Origin: Phycisphaeraceae bacterium
GTDB lineage: Bacteria > Planctomycetota > Phycisphaerae > Phycisphaerales > UBA1924
Assembly: GCA_020639215.1 (NCBI GenBank)
Contig: JACKHA010000012.1
Location: 1-64,000, forward strand
Length of the DNA stretch: 64,000 bases
Reading direction: 5' to 3'
Shown: positions 9,164-17,885 of the stretch, one piece after another
Layout of the letters: each line of letters starts with the position of its first letter
Numbering within the stretch: position 1 is the first letter of the stretch
The notes under the pieces: generated by a model
The model's database searches: none
Told to the model about the DNA's origin: nothing
The model's input: only the letters and a program-made list of their open reading frames with translations
Program-made: the position numbers and the translations under genes

Positions 9164-10321
9164 CTACCGTGCCACCCTGAACACCTGCACATCGATCGGC
9201 ACCACCGGGCTGGCCACGAGCGGGCTGATGTCCAGGCTGTTCACAACGTCCAGCGGCACGGGCGGATCGATGATCAGCACCGAGCGGTCGCCCCGCTCGA
9301 CGCCCACGACCGTGTAGATGTTGCCCCGCCCGTCGACGATCTTCTGTCCGATCTGCCCGAGCAGGCGGGCCTCCAGTGAACTGGCCTGATAGTCCAGATC
9401 CAGGCGGTTGCGGTCGTCGGCGGTGCCGATGGTCAGCCCGCCGGCGTCGAACTGGTAGTCCTCGAGCACCGCCACGAACGGGATCGCGTACACGCCGCGC
9501 CCGTCGCCCGTCGGCACGCCCTGCTGGCTCACGCCGACCGCGACGCGCGGCTCCTGGGCTCGAAGCTCAGACTTGCCGCCCTGGGCCACGATCTCGGCCG
9601 CCAGGATCACGTCGGACAGGTTCAGCATCCGACCCAGCGCGCCCCAGGCCGCCTGGTCGCGCCGCTCGCGGCGCGGCACCTGGATGGCGCGGTCGACCGG
9701 GCGGAGGAAGATCGCGATCTCGAGATCGTCGCGGTCGGTCGGGACGAGCCGGCTGCTGGCGTCGCGCTGGGTGAGCACACGCCGGGCGGCGAGCACCCAG
9801 TCGACCCGCGGGTCGGCCCCGCGGAGGAACGCGCCGGGCGAGAGGCGGGCCGAGAGCGGGATGGCCACGTCGTCGCCGCGCGGATCGTTGTTGGGCCCGC
9901 TGGAGTTCTTCGAGAGGAACACGAGCTCGCCGGAGAACGCGTTGACGCCCATCCGCGAGGCGAAGGTCGGCTCGCCCGATCCGCCGAGATAGCCGGGCAC
10001 CTGCCACGTGCCGTCGCCCGACCACCCGCCCGACGGGCTGGCGTCGTCCTGCAGGATGCCCCAGCCCTTGTCCTGGCCCGGCTCGTTGAGATCCAGGTTC
10101 GAGGCCAGCAGCGACTGCACCGAGCCGACCGCGATCTGGCCCTCGGTCGCCTCAACCGCCAGACGCTGCTCGCGCAGCACCACCGGGAAGATCGAGGCCA
10201 GCCCGAGGATCCCCAAAGACAGCACGAACACCGCGATGAGCACCTCGACCAGCGAGAAGCCGGCGCGGCCCGGCGCGCGGCGGCGCGAGGCCGCCTTGAT
10301 GGAAGTGGTTGGCGTTGTCAT
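9164..10321 (-). CDS. GspI/PilV-like pseudopilin
   Basis: A 385-residue protein with a canonical prepilin leader: Gly21-Phe22 cleavage site and mature sequence FSLVEVLIAVFVLSLGILG, with Glu at +5. The SLVEVL..VLSLGILGLA pattern is typical of GspI and PilV minor pilins. The start ATG at 10321 overlaps the stop of the preceding GspH-like gene as ATGA, so translation is probably coupled; this fixes the start even though the frame is open further upstream. The remaining sequence is a mixed alpha/beta region without other recognisable motifs. Its role is presumed to be in the pseudopilus tip with the neighbouring GspH, J and K-like proteins. Confidence 0.72.
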   Translation of the reverse strand: MTTPTTSIKAASRRRAPGRAGFSLVEVLIAVFVLSLGILGLASIFPVVLREQRLAVEATEGQIAVGSVQSLLASNLDLNEPGQDKGWGILQDDASPSGGWSGDGTWQVPGYLGGSGEPTFASRMGVNAFSGELVFLSKNSSGPNNDPRGDDVAIPLSARLSPGAFLRGADPRVDWVLAARRVLTQRDASSRLVPTDRDDLEIAIFLRPVDRAIQVPRRERRDQAAWGALGRMLNLSDVILAAEIVAQGGKSELRAQEPRVAVGVSQQGVPTGDGRGVYAIPFVAVLEDYQFDAGGLTIGTADDRNRLDLDYQASSLEARLLGQIGQKIVDGRGNIYTVVGVERGDRSVLIIDPPVPLDVVNSLDISPLVASPVVPIDVQVFRVAR

Positions 10322-11448
10322 GGCGTGACCTCCACCACCCCGCCGTTGTACCGATCGACCGTGTACATCTGCGCGACCTCGGGGATCGCCGCGTTGACCG
10401 CCTCGGCGAAATCGAACTGGTAGTCCGGGCTGCTCGCGCTGGCCGGCGGCTCGTAGAAGCAACCCGTCGCGCGGTTCACGCCGCGGAAGCCCTGCGGCGC
10501 ACCGTTGCTCGCGATCTGGCGGGCCAGCGCGCGGATGTCGTACAGCGCCAGCAGCGACACGGGACGCGTGAGCACCGTGTCCGAGCAGTCGTCGCCCAGC
10601 AGCAGCTCGCGGTTCTGCAGCGGGTACGCCGGCGTGCCCCACGCCTTGCCGAGCTGGCGGCGGATGTACACGCTCTGCTCCACCGAGCCGTCCAGGCGGA
10701 ACCGCGGATCGGCCCAGGGATTCCCGCGCTGACGCCAGGGCGACGCGCCCCGACCGATCGCCAGGTCCGGCGCCAGCACCAGCCCGTCGGTCCGATCATC
10801 GAACGCCACGCCACCCGTCGTGCCATCGAAACGCACCATGAACGACTGGCGGTACCCGCCCTGATTGCCCGGCGTGTCGTCGCGCCCCTGGCCATTGCTC
10901 GTGCGATAGAACCCGCTCTCGGGGAACACCCAGTTGTCGATGGTCGGGTCGTAGCGACGCTCCCCGCCGCGCTCCTCGTACCACGCGTACGGCTCGCTCG
11001 CCTCGCCGGTCGGGATCGTGATCGTGCCCGCGGGCGCGAACCCGTTGACCATCCAGCCGCGCGGCAGCCCGATCTCCTCGGTCAGCGGGTCGATCGCCCA
11101 GACCGTGCGACCGTTGAACTCGCCGATGCTCAGGGCCGTCGCGATCGACGCCCGACCGCCCGGCTCGAAGAAGAACACCGCCGCCGAATCGTTCAGCCCG
11201 GCCGAGCGGACCGCCGCGTCCCGGGCCGTCGCCATCGCGACCCGGAAGTTGCTGATCGCCAGCGTTTGGTTGGTCGAGCGGAGCATGCCCACGAACGCGG
11301 GCACCGCCACCGACACCACCAGCGCGATGATCGTGATCACCGCCAGCAGCTCGGTCAGCGTGAACCCGCGCCGGGCCGCGCCAAAGCCGCCGCGCGCCAC
11401 CCGCGGCGTCGCCATCGGCATCCCGGATTGGCTCGCTGATCGCCTCAT
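10318..11448 (-). CDS. GspH-like pseudopilin
   Basis: A 376-residue protein with a classic type IV prepilin signal: Gly28-Phe29, then FTLTELLAVITIIALVVSVA with Glu at +5. After the helix comes SNFRVAMATARDAAVRS, the region where GspH and FimT-like proteins carry the conserved arginine helix. The start at 11448 forms an ATGA overlap with the stop of the upstream gene, and its own stop overlaps the next start in the same way, so three pseudopilin genes are translationally chained. The protein is about twice the length of a typical GspH. Assignment to GspH over FimT rests on gene order. Confidence 0.7.
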   Translation of the reverse strand: MRRSASQSGMPMATPRVARGGFGAARRGFTLTELLAVITIIALVVSVAVPAFVGMLRSTNQTLAISNFRVAMATARDAAVRSAGLNDSAAVFFFEPGGRASIATALSIGEFNGRTVWAIDPLTEEIGLPRGWMVNGFAPAGTITIPTGEASEPYAWYEERGGERRYDPTIDNWVFPESGFYRTSNGQGRDDTPGNQGGYRQSFMVRFDGTTGGVAFDDRTDGLVLAPDLAIGRGASPWRQRGNPWADPRFRLDGSVEQSVYIRRQLGKAWGTPAYPLQNRELLLGDDCSDTVLTRPVSLLALYDIRALARQIASNGAPQGFRGVNRATGCFYEPPASASSPDYQFDFAEAVNAAIPEVAQMYTVDRYNGGVVEVTP

Positions 11449-12590
11449 CGCCCAAGCCTCACCACGTTGTCTTCCCACGCCTCGAACCGCACGACCTCCT
11501 CGGCCACGCCCGGGCCAACCCGCAGCCGCTCCCGCAGCAGGTCGATCGGCTCGGTCCCGAACACCCCGTTCGGCCCCGCGCTCACGATCGCGTACCGCGA
11601 CGAGCGCAGCTGCTCGGGCACGCGCGGCCCGGGCTCCATGGGGTCGTCCCAGTCGCGCGGGTCACGCAGGACCAGCGGGATGTTGAGGTACGCCAGCACG
11701 CCCGTGGCCGTGCCCTGCACCTCCGACTCGGGGCTGGCTTCCCAGCGGTAATACCGGATGGCGGTGCCCGACACGCTGACGTACGCCACGCGATCGGGGT
11801 CCGCGTCCAACGCCGCGGGCGGCACCACGCCAACGCCGTGCTCGGCGTACTCATCGCTCGAGACGTACGACGACGCGGTTGCCTCGTCGCGGCTCAGGCC
11901 CAGGAACGCCTCGCGGACCGTCGCCTGCCCGCCGATCTGCCACCCGTCGCGGTTCGTGTACGACAGGCGCAGGCCCGGGCCATCAACCCCGTCCACGCTC
12001 GCGCCCAGCGCCCCGCCCAGGACGATCGGCAGCGCGAACTTGCTGTACCGCGGGTCCTCGATCGGATCGAACAGCGGTGTCGGCTCCGAGTTCGGCGAGG
12101 TCGAGGCCCGCCCACGCAGGAACGTGGACCCGCCGTCCTGGTAGATCCGGTCGAACGTCGCCACGATCGGGTCGGCCGTGCCGCCGGGGCGCTGCACCGG
12201 CCCCATCGTCACGCCACCGACGATCCGCGGCATCGCTGGGTGGCTGGGCAGGTCGATCGGGGCCCCGTCGTAGACCAGCGGCGGGGCCTGGTTGTTGAAC
12301 GTGTTCTGGAACACGCCGATGCCGGTCTGGATCGTCGTGAGCAGCGACTGGTCGTTGGCCCGACGCGTGCTCCGAATCGCGAACTGGACGGCGACGATCA
12401 GCAACCCCGCCAGCACCGCGATCACGAGGATGGCCACGAGCAGCTCGATGATCGTGAACGCACGCGGAGCGACCGCCGATCGACCGGCCCCACGACGCTC
12501 CATCCGGTGCCGCCCCATCACGCACTGGCGGGGCCCGCATCGCCGGGTCCGCCCCGGTCCGATCCTGGTTGTCCCCGCTGGTGCGTTCAT
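11445..12590 (-). CDS. GspG/GspH-type pseudopilin, first of the pseudopilin series
   Basis: A 381-residue protein with a long basic leader of 44 residues followed by FTIIELLVAILVIAVLAGLL, a prepilin N-terminal helix with Glu at +5. The residue before the cleavage point is Ala, as in the GspJ-like protein. After the helix, NDQSLLTTIQTGIGVFQNTF resembles the alpha-helix extension of major pseudopilins. The start at 12590 is chosen for an AAGGGGA ribosome site; the longer upstream frame has none and runs through a repeat tract. It follows gspF in the operon, the usual place of the major pseudopilin GspG, but it is much larger than GspG (about 140 residues), so it may be a minor subunit. Confidence 0.65.
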   Translation of the reverse strand: MNAPAGTTRIGPGRTRRCGPRQCVMGRHRMERRGAGRSAVAPRAFTIIELLVAILVIAVLAGLLIVAVQFAIRSTRRANDQSLLTTIQTGIGVFQNTFNNQAPPLVYDGAPIDLPSHPAMPRIVGGVTMGPVQRPGGTADPIVATFDRIYQDGGSTFLRGRASTSPNSEPTPLFDPIEDPRYSKFALPIVLGGALGASVDGVDGPGLRLSYTNRDGWQIGGQATVREAFLGLSRDEATASSYVSSDEYAEHGVGVVPPAALDADPDRVAYVSVSGTAIRYYRWEASPESEVQGTATGVLAYLNIPLVLRDPRDWDDPMEPGPRVPEQLRSSRYAIVSAGPNGVFGTEPIDLLRERLRVGPGVAEEVVRFEAWEDNVVRLGR

Positions 12591-12654
12591 CGCCGTCCCC
12601 TTTGCCCGCCCGCGCACGCCTTCTCTCGCCGTGCGCGGGCCCGAACTGCTCGCC

Positions 12655-12692
12655 CTCTTCCCTTCGTCGCTCCGTCGCTCCGTCGCTTCCAG
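12655..12692 (-). repeat. GA-rich intergenic tract (copy 4)
   Basis: Short repeat of GCGACGGA / GCGACGAAG units on the mRNA strand, directly after the gspF stop. Positions 12655-12679 are identical over 25 bp to 14201-14225, and an 18-bp core also occurs at 17846-17863. Confidence 0.75.
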
Positions 12693-12693
12693 C

Positions 12694-13992
12694 TCAAACA
12701 TCGCCCGACGACGCGCCGCCCTGCAGGCTCTCGATCATGGCCACCAGCGGCAGGAACATCGCCACCACGATGGTGCCGACCATGCCGCCCAGCACGACGA
12801 CCATCAGCGGCTCGAGCAGCGAGACCAGCGACGCGACCGCGACGTTGACCTCCTCGTCGTAGTTGTCCGCGATCTTCAGGAGCATCGTGTCCATCTCGCC
12901 GGTCTCTTCGCCGACGTCGATCATGTTCACGACGATGGAGTCGCACGTCTTGCTCTCGCGCAACGGGCCCGCGAAGGACTCGCCCTCGCGGATCGAGTCG
13001 TGCACCTTGCCCAGGGCCTTCTCGAAGACCCAGTTGCCCGAGGTCTCCTTGGTGATCGTGATCGCCTCGAGGATCGGCACGCCCGCCGCGATCAGCGTCC
13101 CGAGCGTCCGCGTGAAGCGGGCGATGACCGTCTTCTTCACAAGCGTGCCGAAGATCGGGATCTTGAGCATCATCCAGTCCGTCGCCGCCCGCCCCGGGCC
13201 GGCCTTGCGGATCAGCTTCCACATCGCGAACGCAACGAACGGGAACGCGATCACGAACACGAACCCCGGCACCGCCTGGCCCGGCACCGCCCCGGCCATC
13301 CAGCGGCTGGTGTTCATCAGCCACACCGTCAGGCCCGGGAGCGCCACGCCGAAGTCCGTGAAGATCTCCTCGAACTTCGGGATGATGAAGAGCATGATGA
13401 ACGTGAGGATCGCCACCGCGACGATGATGACCGCCGCCGGATAGACCATCGCGCCGCGGATCTTCCGCTTGAGCTTCTCGCTCTTCTCCATGAACTCGGC
13501 CAGACGCTGCAGGATCACGTCCAGCACGCCGCCGACCTCGCCCGCCGCCACCATCTTCGTGTACAGCTTGTCGAACGCCTTGGGGTGCTTGGCCATCGCC
13601 TCGGAAAGCGACGCACCGCCCTCGACCTCCTCGCACACGCCGATGAGCGTGTTCTTCATCACGCCCGGCTTCTGCTGGCTCTCGAGGATCTGCAGCGACC
13701 GCAGCAGCGGCAGGCCCGCGTCCTGGAGCGTCGACAGCTGGCGAGTGAACAGCGTGAGCTGCTTGGCCGAGGCCCGCCCGATGGCGAACCCGCCGCCCTT
13801 CTTCTTCTTGGCCGCCGCGCTCGACGCCGGGTCGATCGCGCCGGTCTTCTTGACCTTCTGCTCGCGGACCTGGGTCGGGTAGAAGCCCTGGGCCTTGATC
13901 CGCTGGATCGCCTCTTCGGACGTCTTGGCGTCCACGGTACCCTTCTGGGGCTTGCCGGAGGCGTTCAGCGCTTCATAGGTAAACGTCGCCAT
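12694..13992 (-). CDS. gspF: type II secretion / type IV pilus inner-membrane platform protein GspF/PilC
   Basis: A 432-residue polytopic protein of the expected family length (about 400). The N-terminus MATFTYEALNASGKPQKGTV is the standard GspF start. Two GspF cytoplasmic domains follow, each with the TLxxAGxPLLxxL-type motif: LSTLQDAGLPLLRSLQIL and LGTLIAAGVPILEAI, followed by membrane segments near residues 190-210, 240-265 and 395-420. GspF anchors the assembly ATPase under the membrane. The start at 13992 fits the family start and has a CGGAG upstream. The longer upstream frame is formed by an intergenic repeat and should not be included. It lies between gspE and the pseudopilin genes, the usual order. 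Confidence 0.92.
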   Translation of the reverse strand: MATFTYEALNASGKPQKGTVDAKTSEEAIQRIKAQGFYPTQVREQKVKKTGAIDPASSAAAKKKKGGGFAIGRASAKQLTLFTRQLSTLQDAGLPLLRSLQILESQQKPGVMKNTLIGVCEEVEGGASLSEAMAKHPKAFDKLYTKMVAAGEVGGVLDVILQRLAEFMEKSEKLKRKIRGAMVYPAAVIIVAVAILTFIMLFIIPKFEEIFTDFGVALPGLTVWLMNTSRWMAGAVPGQAVPGFVFVIAFPFVAFAMWKLIRKAGPGRAATDWMMLKIPIFGTLVKKTVIARFTRTLGTLIAAGVPILEAITITKETSGNWVFEKALGKVHDSIREGESFAGPLRESKTCDSIVVNMIDVGEETGEMDTMLLKIADNYDEEVNVAVASLVSLLEPLMVVVLGGMVGTIVVAMFLPLVAMIESLQGGASSGDV

Positions 13993-14052
13993 GCGGGGCA
14001 CTCCGAGAGGCGTCAGAAATCCTGGGTCGCCGGTCCTTGGTGCTGAGTCGTG

Positions 14053-14092
14053 GTCCTGAGTCCTGAGTCCGTGGTCCTGGAGGTCGGGCAAC
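14053..14092 (-). repeat. 40-bp intergenic repeat, copy 1
   Basis: A 40-bp unit containing tandem CTGAGTC steps (plus strand). It differs at a single base from 17712-17751. Both copies lie a short distance upstream of a gene start on the minus strand (gspF here, pilT at the other). Confidence 0.85.
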
Positions 14093-14124
14093 CGATCGCT
14101 CAGATCCGTCCGATTGCCTGATGC

Positions 14125-14223
14125 CCGCCTCTCCTCTCCGTCTCTTTGTCTCTCTGTCTCCGATTACGAAACTCGATTCTCGAATCTCTGGTCTCTTCGT
14201 CTCTTCCCTTCGTCGCTCCGTCG
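14125..14223 (-). repeat. GA-rich intergenic tract (copy 1)
   Basis: Purine-rich on the mRNA strand, with GACGGAG, GACAGAG and GCGACGAAG units, starting one base after the gspE stop codon. It shares exact blocks with the tracts after gspF and after pilB. Confidence 0.75.
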
Positions 14224-15978
14224 CTACTCCTCGGCGATCGTCTCCCGGACCACCTCGTCGATGGTCGTGAGCCCGTCGAAGATCGCCAGCAGGCCGCAGT
14301 CGCGCAGCGTCCGCATGCCGCGCCGCTTGGCGTGGTCGCGGATGACCGCGGTCGAGGCCTCCTTCATGACCAGCTCGCGGAGCTCGTCGTCCATCGACAG
14401 GATCTCGAAGATCGCCACGCGCCCCTTGTAGCCGGAGTTGTGGCACGCGTCGCACCCGCGCCCCCGGAAGAACTGCTTGCCCTTGACGTCCTCCAGGCGG
14501 AGCTGGAGCTCCATCAGCTCCTCCTCGGTGGGCGTGTACTGCTCCTTGCACGACTTGCAGATCGTGCGGCACAGGCGCTGGGCCACGATGCCCTCGATCG
14601 TCGCCGTCAGAAGGAACGCCTCCATGCCCAGGTCCACCAGGCGGATGATCGAGCTCGGCGCGTCGTTGGTGTGCAGCGTCGACATCACCAGGTGGCCCGT
14701 CAGCGACGCCTGCACCGCGATCTGCGCGGTCTCCAGGTCGCGGATCTCGCCCACCAGGATCACGTCGGGGTCCTGACGCAGGAACGAACGCAGCAGCTTC
14801 GCGAACGTCGTGCCCACCTCGGAGTTCGTCTGGCACTGGCACAGACCGTCGATGTCGTACTCGACCGGGTCCTCGGCTGTGAGGATCTTGGTCTCGATGT
14901 CGTTAAGCTCCGCCAGGGCCGCGTACAGCGTGGTCGTCTTGCCCGAGCCGGTCGGCCCGGTCACGATCACGATGCCGTTGGGCCGGTTGATCAGGCTGCG
15001 GAACAGGGCCAGGTCGTTCTCGCGGAAGCCGATGCGATCGAGGCTCAACTCGACGTTCGAGCGGTCCAGCACACGCATCACGACGCTCTCGCCGTGCATC
15101 GTCGGCAGCACCGCCACGCGGAGGTCCACCGGGCGCCCGCCCACCGTCAGCTCCACGCGACCGTCCTGCGGCAGACGCCGCTCGGCGATGTCCAGGTTCG
15201 CCATGACCTTCACGCGGCTCGTGATCGCCGGGCCCAGGTGCTTGGGCGGGGGCACCATCTCGTACAGCACCCCGTCGATGCGGTACCGCATCTTGAACTC
15301 GTTCTCGAACGGCTCGAAGTGGATGTCCGAGGCCTTGTCCTTGATCGCCTGCAACAGCACCAGGTTCAGCAGCTTGATCACCTGGTTGTCGCTGGCCGCC
15401 TCCGTCAGCTGGTCCAGGTCGATCGACGCGTCGCTCCGGGCCGACAGACCCGCGAACTTCGAGTCCGACGCCAGCGACGACACCACGTCGGTCATCGACT
15501 CGGCCTTGGCGAAGTGCTTCTGCAGCAGGCGATCGATCGACGCCTCGTCCGACACCACCGCCTCGACCCGGAAGCCCATCAGCAGACGCAGGTCGTCCAC
15601 CGCGCGGAAGTTGTCCGCGCTCTTCATCGCGATCTTCAGACGCTTGCTCGTCGGGTTGAACTCGATCGGCACGATCTGGTACGTCCGGGCGTTCTCCGCC
15701 GGCAGCGCCGACGCCACCGCCTCGGGCAGCTCCTTCACCTCCGACAGGTCTTGGTACGCCATCCCCGCCTGGCCCGCCAGCGCCGCCGCCACGTCGCCCT
15801 GCTGGCAGTACCCCAGCTCGACCAGCAGCTGCCCGAGCGGCACCTTGCGGGTCTGCTGGACCGTCAAGGCCTCGTGGACCTGGTCCCGGGTCACCTTGCC
15901 CATCTTCGTGAGCACGCGCCCGAGCTTGCGCCCCTTCAGCTCCGCCGGGTCGATATTGGGTTGCCCAACAGTCGCCAT
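14224..15978 (-). CDS. gspE: type II secretion / type IV pilus assembly ATPase GspE
   Basis: A 584-residue hexameric AAA-like ATPase that powers pseudopilus or pilus assembly at the inner membrane. The N-terminal GspE/MshEN domain (about 10-150) is followed by the NTPase core: Walker A GPTGSGKTTTLYAAL, the Asp box with LTAEDPVEYDIDG, Walker B ILVGEIRDLETA and His box GHLVMSTLHTNDAPSS. A four-cysteine zinc element (CRTICKSC and CDAC) near residues 470-515 is typical of GspE and PilB. The start at 15978 has GGAGG five to six bases upstream; the ATG five codons upstream lacks a site. The immediate downstream neighbour is gspF. Confidence 0.93.
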   Translation of the reverse strand: MATVGQPNIDPAELKGRKLGRVLTKMGKVTRDQVHEALTVQQTRKVPLGQLLVELGYCQQGDVAAALAGQAGMAYQDLSEVKELPEAVASALPAENARTYQIVPIEFNPTSKRLKIAMKSADNFRAVDDLRLLMGFRVEAVVSDEASIDRLLQKHFAKAESMTDVVSSLASDSKFAGLSARSDASIDLDQLTEAASDNQVIKLLNLVLLQAIKDKASDIHFEPFENEFKMRYRIDGVLYEMVPPPKHLGPAITSRVKVMANLDIAERRLPQDGRVELTVGGRPVDLRVAVLPTMHGESVVMRVLDRSNVELSLDRIGFRENDLALFRSLINRPNGIVIVTGPTGSGKTTTLYAALAELNDIETKILTAEDPVEYDIDGLCQCQTNSEVGTTFAKLLRSFLRQDPDVILVGEIRDLETAQIAVQASLTGHLVMSTLHTNDAPSSIIRLVDLGMEAFLLTATIEGIVAQRLCRTICKSCKEQYTPTEEELMELQLRLEDVKGKQFFRGRGCDACHNSGYKGRVAIFEILSMDDELRELVMKEASTAVIRDHAKRRGMRTLRDCGLLAIFDGLTTIDEVVRETIAEE

Positions 15979-16489
15979 GCCGCCTCCAGCCATCGTGCGG
16001 GCCGGCCCCTCGAGACCCCGCCGCCGGAACCGTTCCGCCGCGCCGTTCCACGCGGCACACCGAACCGATCCAAACGACCGAGCCCCGAGACCGGACCCAT
16101 CGGGTCCCCGCTCGGCCTGCCAACCCCGCGATGCCCCGGGCCGTCACCGGGTCGTCGAACGCCCAAAGGGGCCGCCGACCACCCGATCCAGGGCCGCCGT
16201 CGACCCCGCCCGAAGACACCCATCGAGCCCGCAGACCGAACGCTTTCCGGATCACCCCGGACCGCCCGTCCCGCCCGGTCCTACCCCGACCTGCGCCCCG
16301 CCTTCCCGGCCCCGGCCACGCCGAGGTCCAGAAACCCGTTCCGCATGCCGACACCGATCCCGTCGATGGCGAACATCAACCTGTTCGACCATCATAGCCG
16401 GACTGATCCGCAATCCGAACGTCCGAAACGCTCAAAACCATATACGACATCTAGATAGTGTCGCATGAGACACGCCAGAATCCCGTCGC
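15979..16489. other. 511-bp gene-free region upstream of gspE
   Basis: No convincing coding sequence: the open frames on both strands are short, lack ribosome sites and have shadow-type composition. The part next to pilT (about 16365-16470) is noticeably richer in A/T than the rest and is the likely promoter zone for gspE. The remaining 400 bases would form a long GC-rich leader. Confidence 0.6.
16391..16419 (-). promoter_or_regulatory. possible promoter for gspE-gspF-pseudopilin genes
   Basis: On the minus strand TATGAT (16391-16396) matches a -10 hexamer at five of six positions, with TTCGGA 17 bases upstream as a poor -35. It lies in the AT-richest part of the gap. Planctomycete promoter rules are poorly defined, so this is only a candidate. 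Confidence 0.3.
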
Positions 16490-17638
16490 TCAGGCCTTGG
16501 GCTTCGAGCCCTCCTTGCCGCCCACGCCGTCGTCGTCCTCGACATCCAGCTCCGTGCGACCAACGGTGCGGCCGATCTTGTGGACCTTGTCCGTCAGGTC
16601 AGCTGGATTCTTGCTCTTATCCACCATCTCCTCGGCGGAGATCATGCCGCGCGAGTACAGCGACCACAGGTGGTCGTCCAGCAGCTGCATGCCGAACTTC
16701 TTGCCGGTCTGGATCATCGAATCGATCCGGAACGACTTGTTGTCGCGGATGAGGTTGGCGATGGCGGGGGTGACGACCAGGAACTCGTAGGCCGCCACCA
16801 TGCCCGGCTGGTCCACGCGGCTGAGCAGGGCCTGGGACAGGACGCAGATCAGGGCGGTGGACAACTGCACGCGGATCTGGTTCTGCTGGGCCTGGGGGAA
16901 GGCGTCGACCACGCGGTCGATCGTCTTGGCCGCCCCGGTCGTGTGCAGGGTGGCGAACACCAGGTGGCCCGTCTCGGCGGCCCGGATGGCCGACTCGATG
17001 GTCTCCAGGTCGCGCATTTCGCCGACCAGAATCACGTCCGGGTCTTGGCGGAGGCATCGCCTCAGGGCCTCGGCGAAGTTTGGCACGTCGTTGCCGACCT
17101 CGCGCTGGTTGACGATCGACTTCTTGTGCTTGTGGTAGTACTCGATCGGGTCTTCCATCGTGACGATGTGTCGGTCCATCGACTGATTGATGAAGTCGAT
17201 CATCGTCGCCAGCGAGGTCGTCTTGCCCGAGCCTGTCGGGCCGGTCACGAGGAACAGCCCACGCGGACGCCGGATCAGTTCCCGGCACATGTCGGGCAGG
17301 CCGATCTGCTCCAGCGTGAGCAGCTTGTTGGGGATCTGGCGGCAGACGATCGCCAGATCGCCGCGCTGGCGGAACACGGAAACGCGGAATCGGGCGGCCT
17401 CGCCGTAGGCGAAGCCGAAGTCGGTGCCGCCCTCTTCCTGGAGTTCCTGCTGGTTGCGCTCGGGGGTGATGGCCTTCATGAGGGCCACCATGTCCTCGGA
17501 ATCCAGGATCTTGGTCTGGAGGTTCCGCAGGTGCCCGTGCAGGCGGATGGTTGGCGGACGCCCCACGGTCAGGTGGAGGTCCGAGGCGTTGAGCTTGACC
17601 ACCGTGTCAAGCAGGCGGTCGATCTGCATCGTGGACAT
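16490..17638 (-). CDS. pilT: type IV pilus retraction ATPase PilT
   Basis: A 382-residue ATPase, close to the usual PilT length (about 345-370), which disassembles pili and drives twitching. Motifs in order: ASDLHLTVGRPP at the start, Walker A GPTGSGKTTSLATMI, TMEDPIEYYH, Walker B RQDPDVILVGEMRDLET, His box TGHLVFATLHTTGAAKTIDR and AIANLIRDNK. The last corresponds to the AIRNLIRE retraction motif of PilT. The acidic C-terminal tail is an extension. The start at 17638 follows the family start; the longer frame upstream passes through the 40-bp repeat. PilT is not part of secretion-only systems, so its presence argues that at least part of this cluster builds retractable pili. Confidence 0.93.
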   Translation of the reverse strand: MSTMQIDRLLDTVVKLNASDLHLTVGRPPTIRLHGHLRNLQTKILDSEDMVALMKAITPERNQQELQEEGGTDFGFAYGEAARFRVSVFRQRGDLAIVCRQIPNKLLTLEQIGLPDMCRELIRRPRGLFLVTGPTGSGKTTSLATMIDFINQSMDRHIVTMEDPIEYYHKHKKSIVNQREVGNDVPNFAEALRRCLRQDPDVILVGEMRDLETIESAIRAAETGHLVFATLHTTGAAKTIDRVVDAFPQAQQNQIRVQLSTALICVLSQALLSRVDQPGMVAAYEFLVVTPAIANLIRDNKSFRIDSMIQTGKKFGMQLLDDHLWSLYSRGMISAEEMVDKSKNPADLTDKVHKIGRTVGRTELDVEDDDGVGGKEGSKPKA

Positions 17639-17711
17639 GGGGGTCTCGCTGAGCAGTACTGGGTGCTGAGTGCCGAGTACCGGGTGGGGTTGTGGGCTGT
17701 CCTGAAACGAG

Positions 17712-17751
17712 TCCTGAGTCCTGAGTCCTTGGTCCTGGAGGTCGGGCAACG
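17712..17751 (-). repeat. 40-bp intergenic repeat, copy 2
   Basis: One mismatch to 14053-14092. It lies 74 bp upstream of the pilT start. Related CACTCAGCAC-type steps follow between it and the start codon. Confidence 0.85.
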
Positions 17752-17789
17752 GGGTGCTCAAAACGGTCCGAGCATCCGAGGCTCTCGCC

Positions 17790-17885
17790 GTGCCCTGTCT
17801 CGCTGTCTCGCTGTCTCTTCCTCTCTCCGTCTCTGTATCTCTTCTCTTCGTCGCTCCGTCGCTTCGTCCCTTCGTCGCTTCCGGC
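17790..17885 (-). repeat. GA-rich intergenic tract (copy 2)
   Basis: Purine-rich on the mRNA strand, directly after the pilB stop. Contains runs of GCGACGAAG/GGGACGAAG and GACAGCGAGACAGCGA units. Shares an exact 18-bp core with the tracts after gspE and gspF. Confidence 0.75.

Noticed and set aside
12292..14046. A 584-codon plus-strand frame across gspF and the pseudopilin junction
   Set aside because: His/Arg/Asp-rich shadow composition, spans two real genes and a GA-rich tract, no start signal.
13993..14091. N-terminal extension of GspF through the upstream repeat
   Set aside because: The extra residues come from the 40-bp repeat, whose copy upstream of pilT gives a nearly identical peptide (PDLQDxGLRTQD) in frame with that gene as well. 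A ribosome site and family start lie downstream of it.
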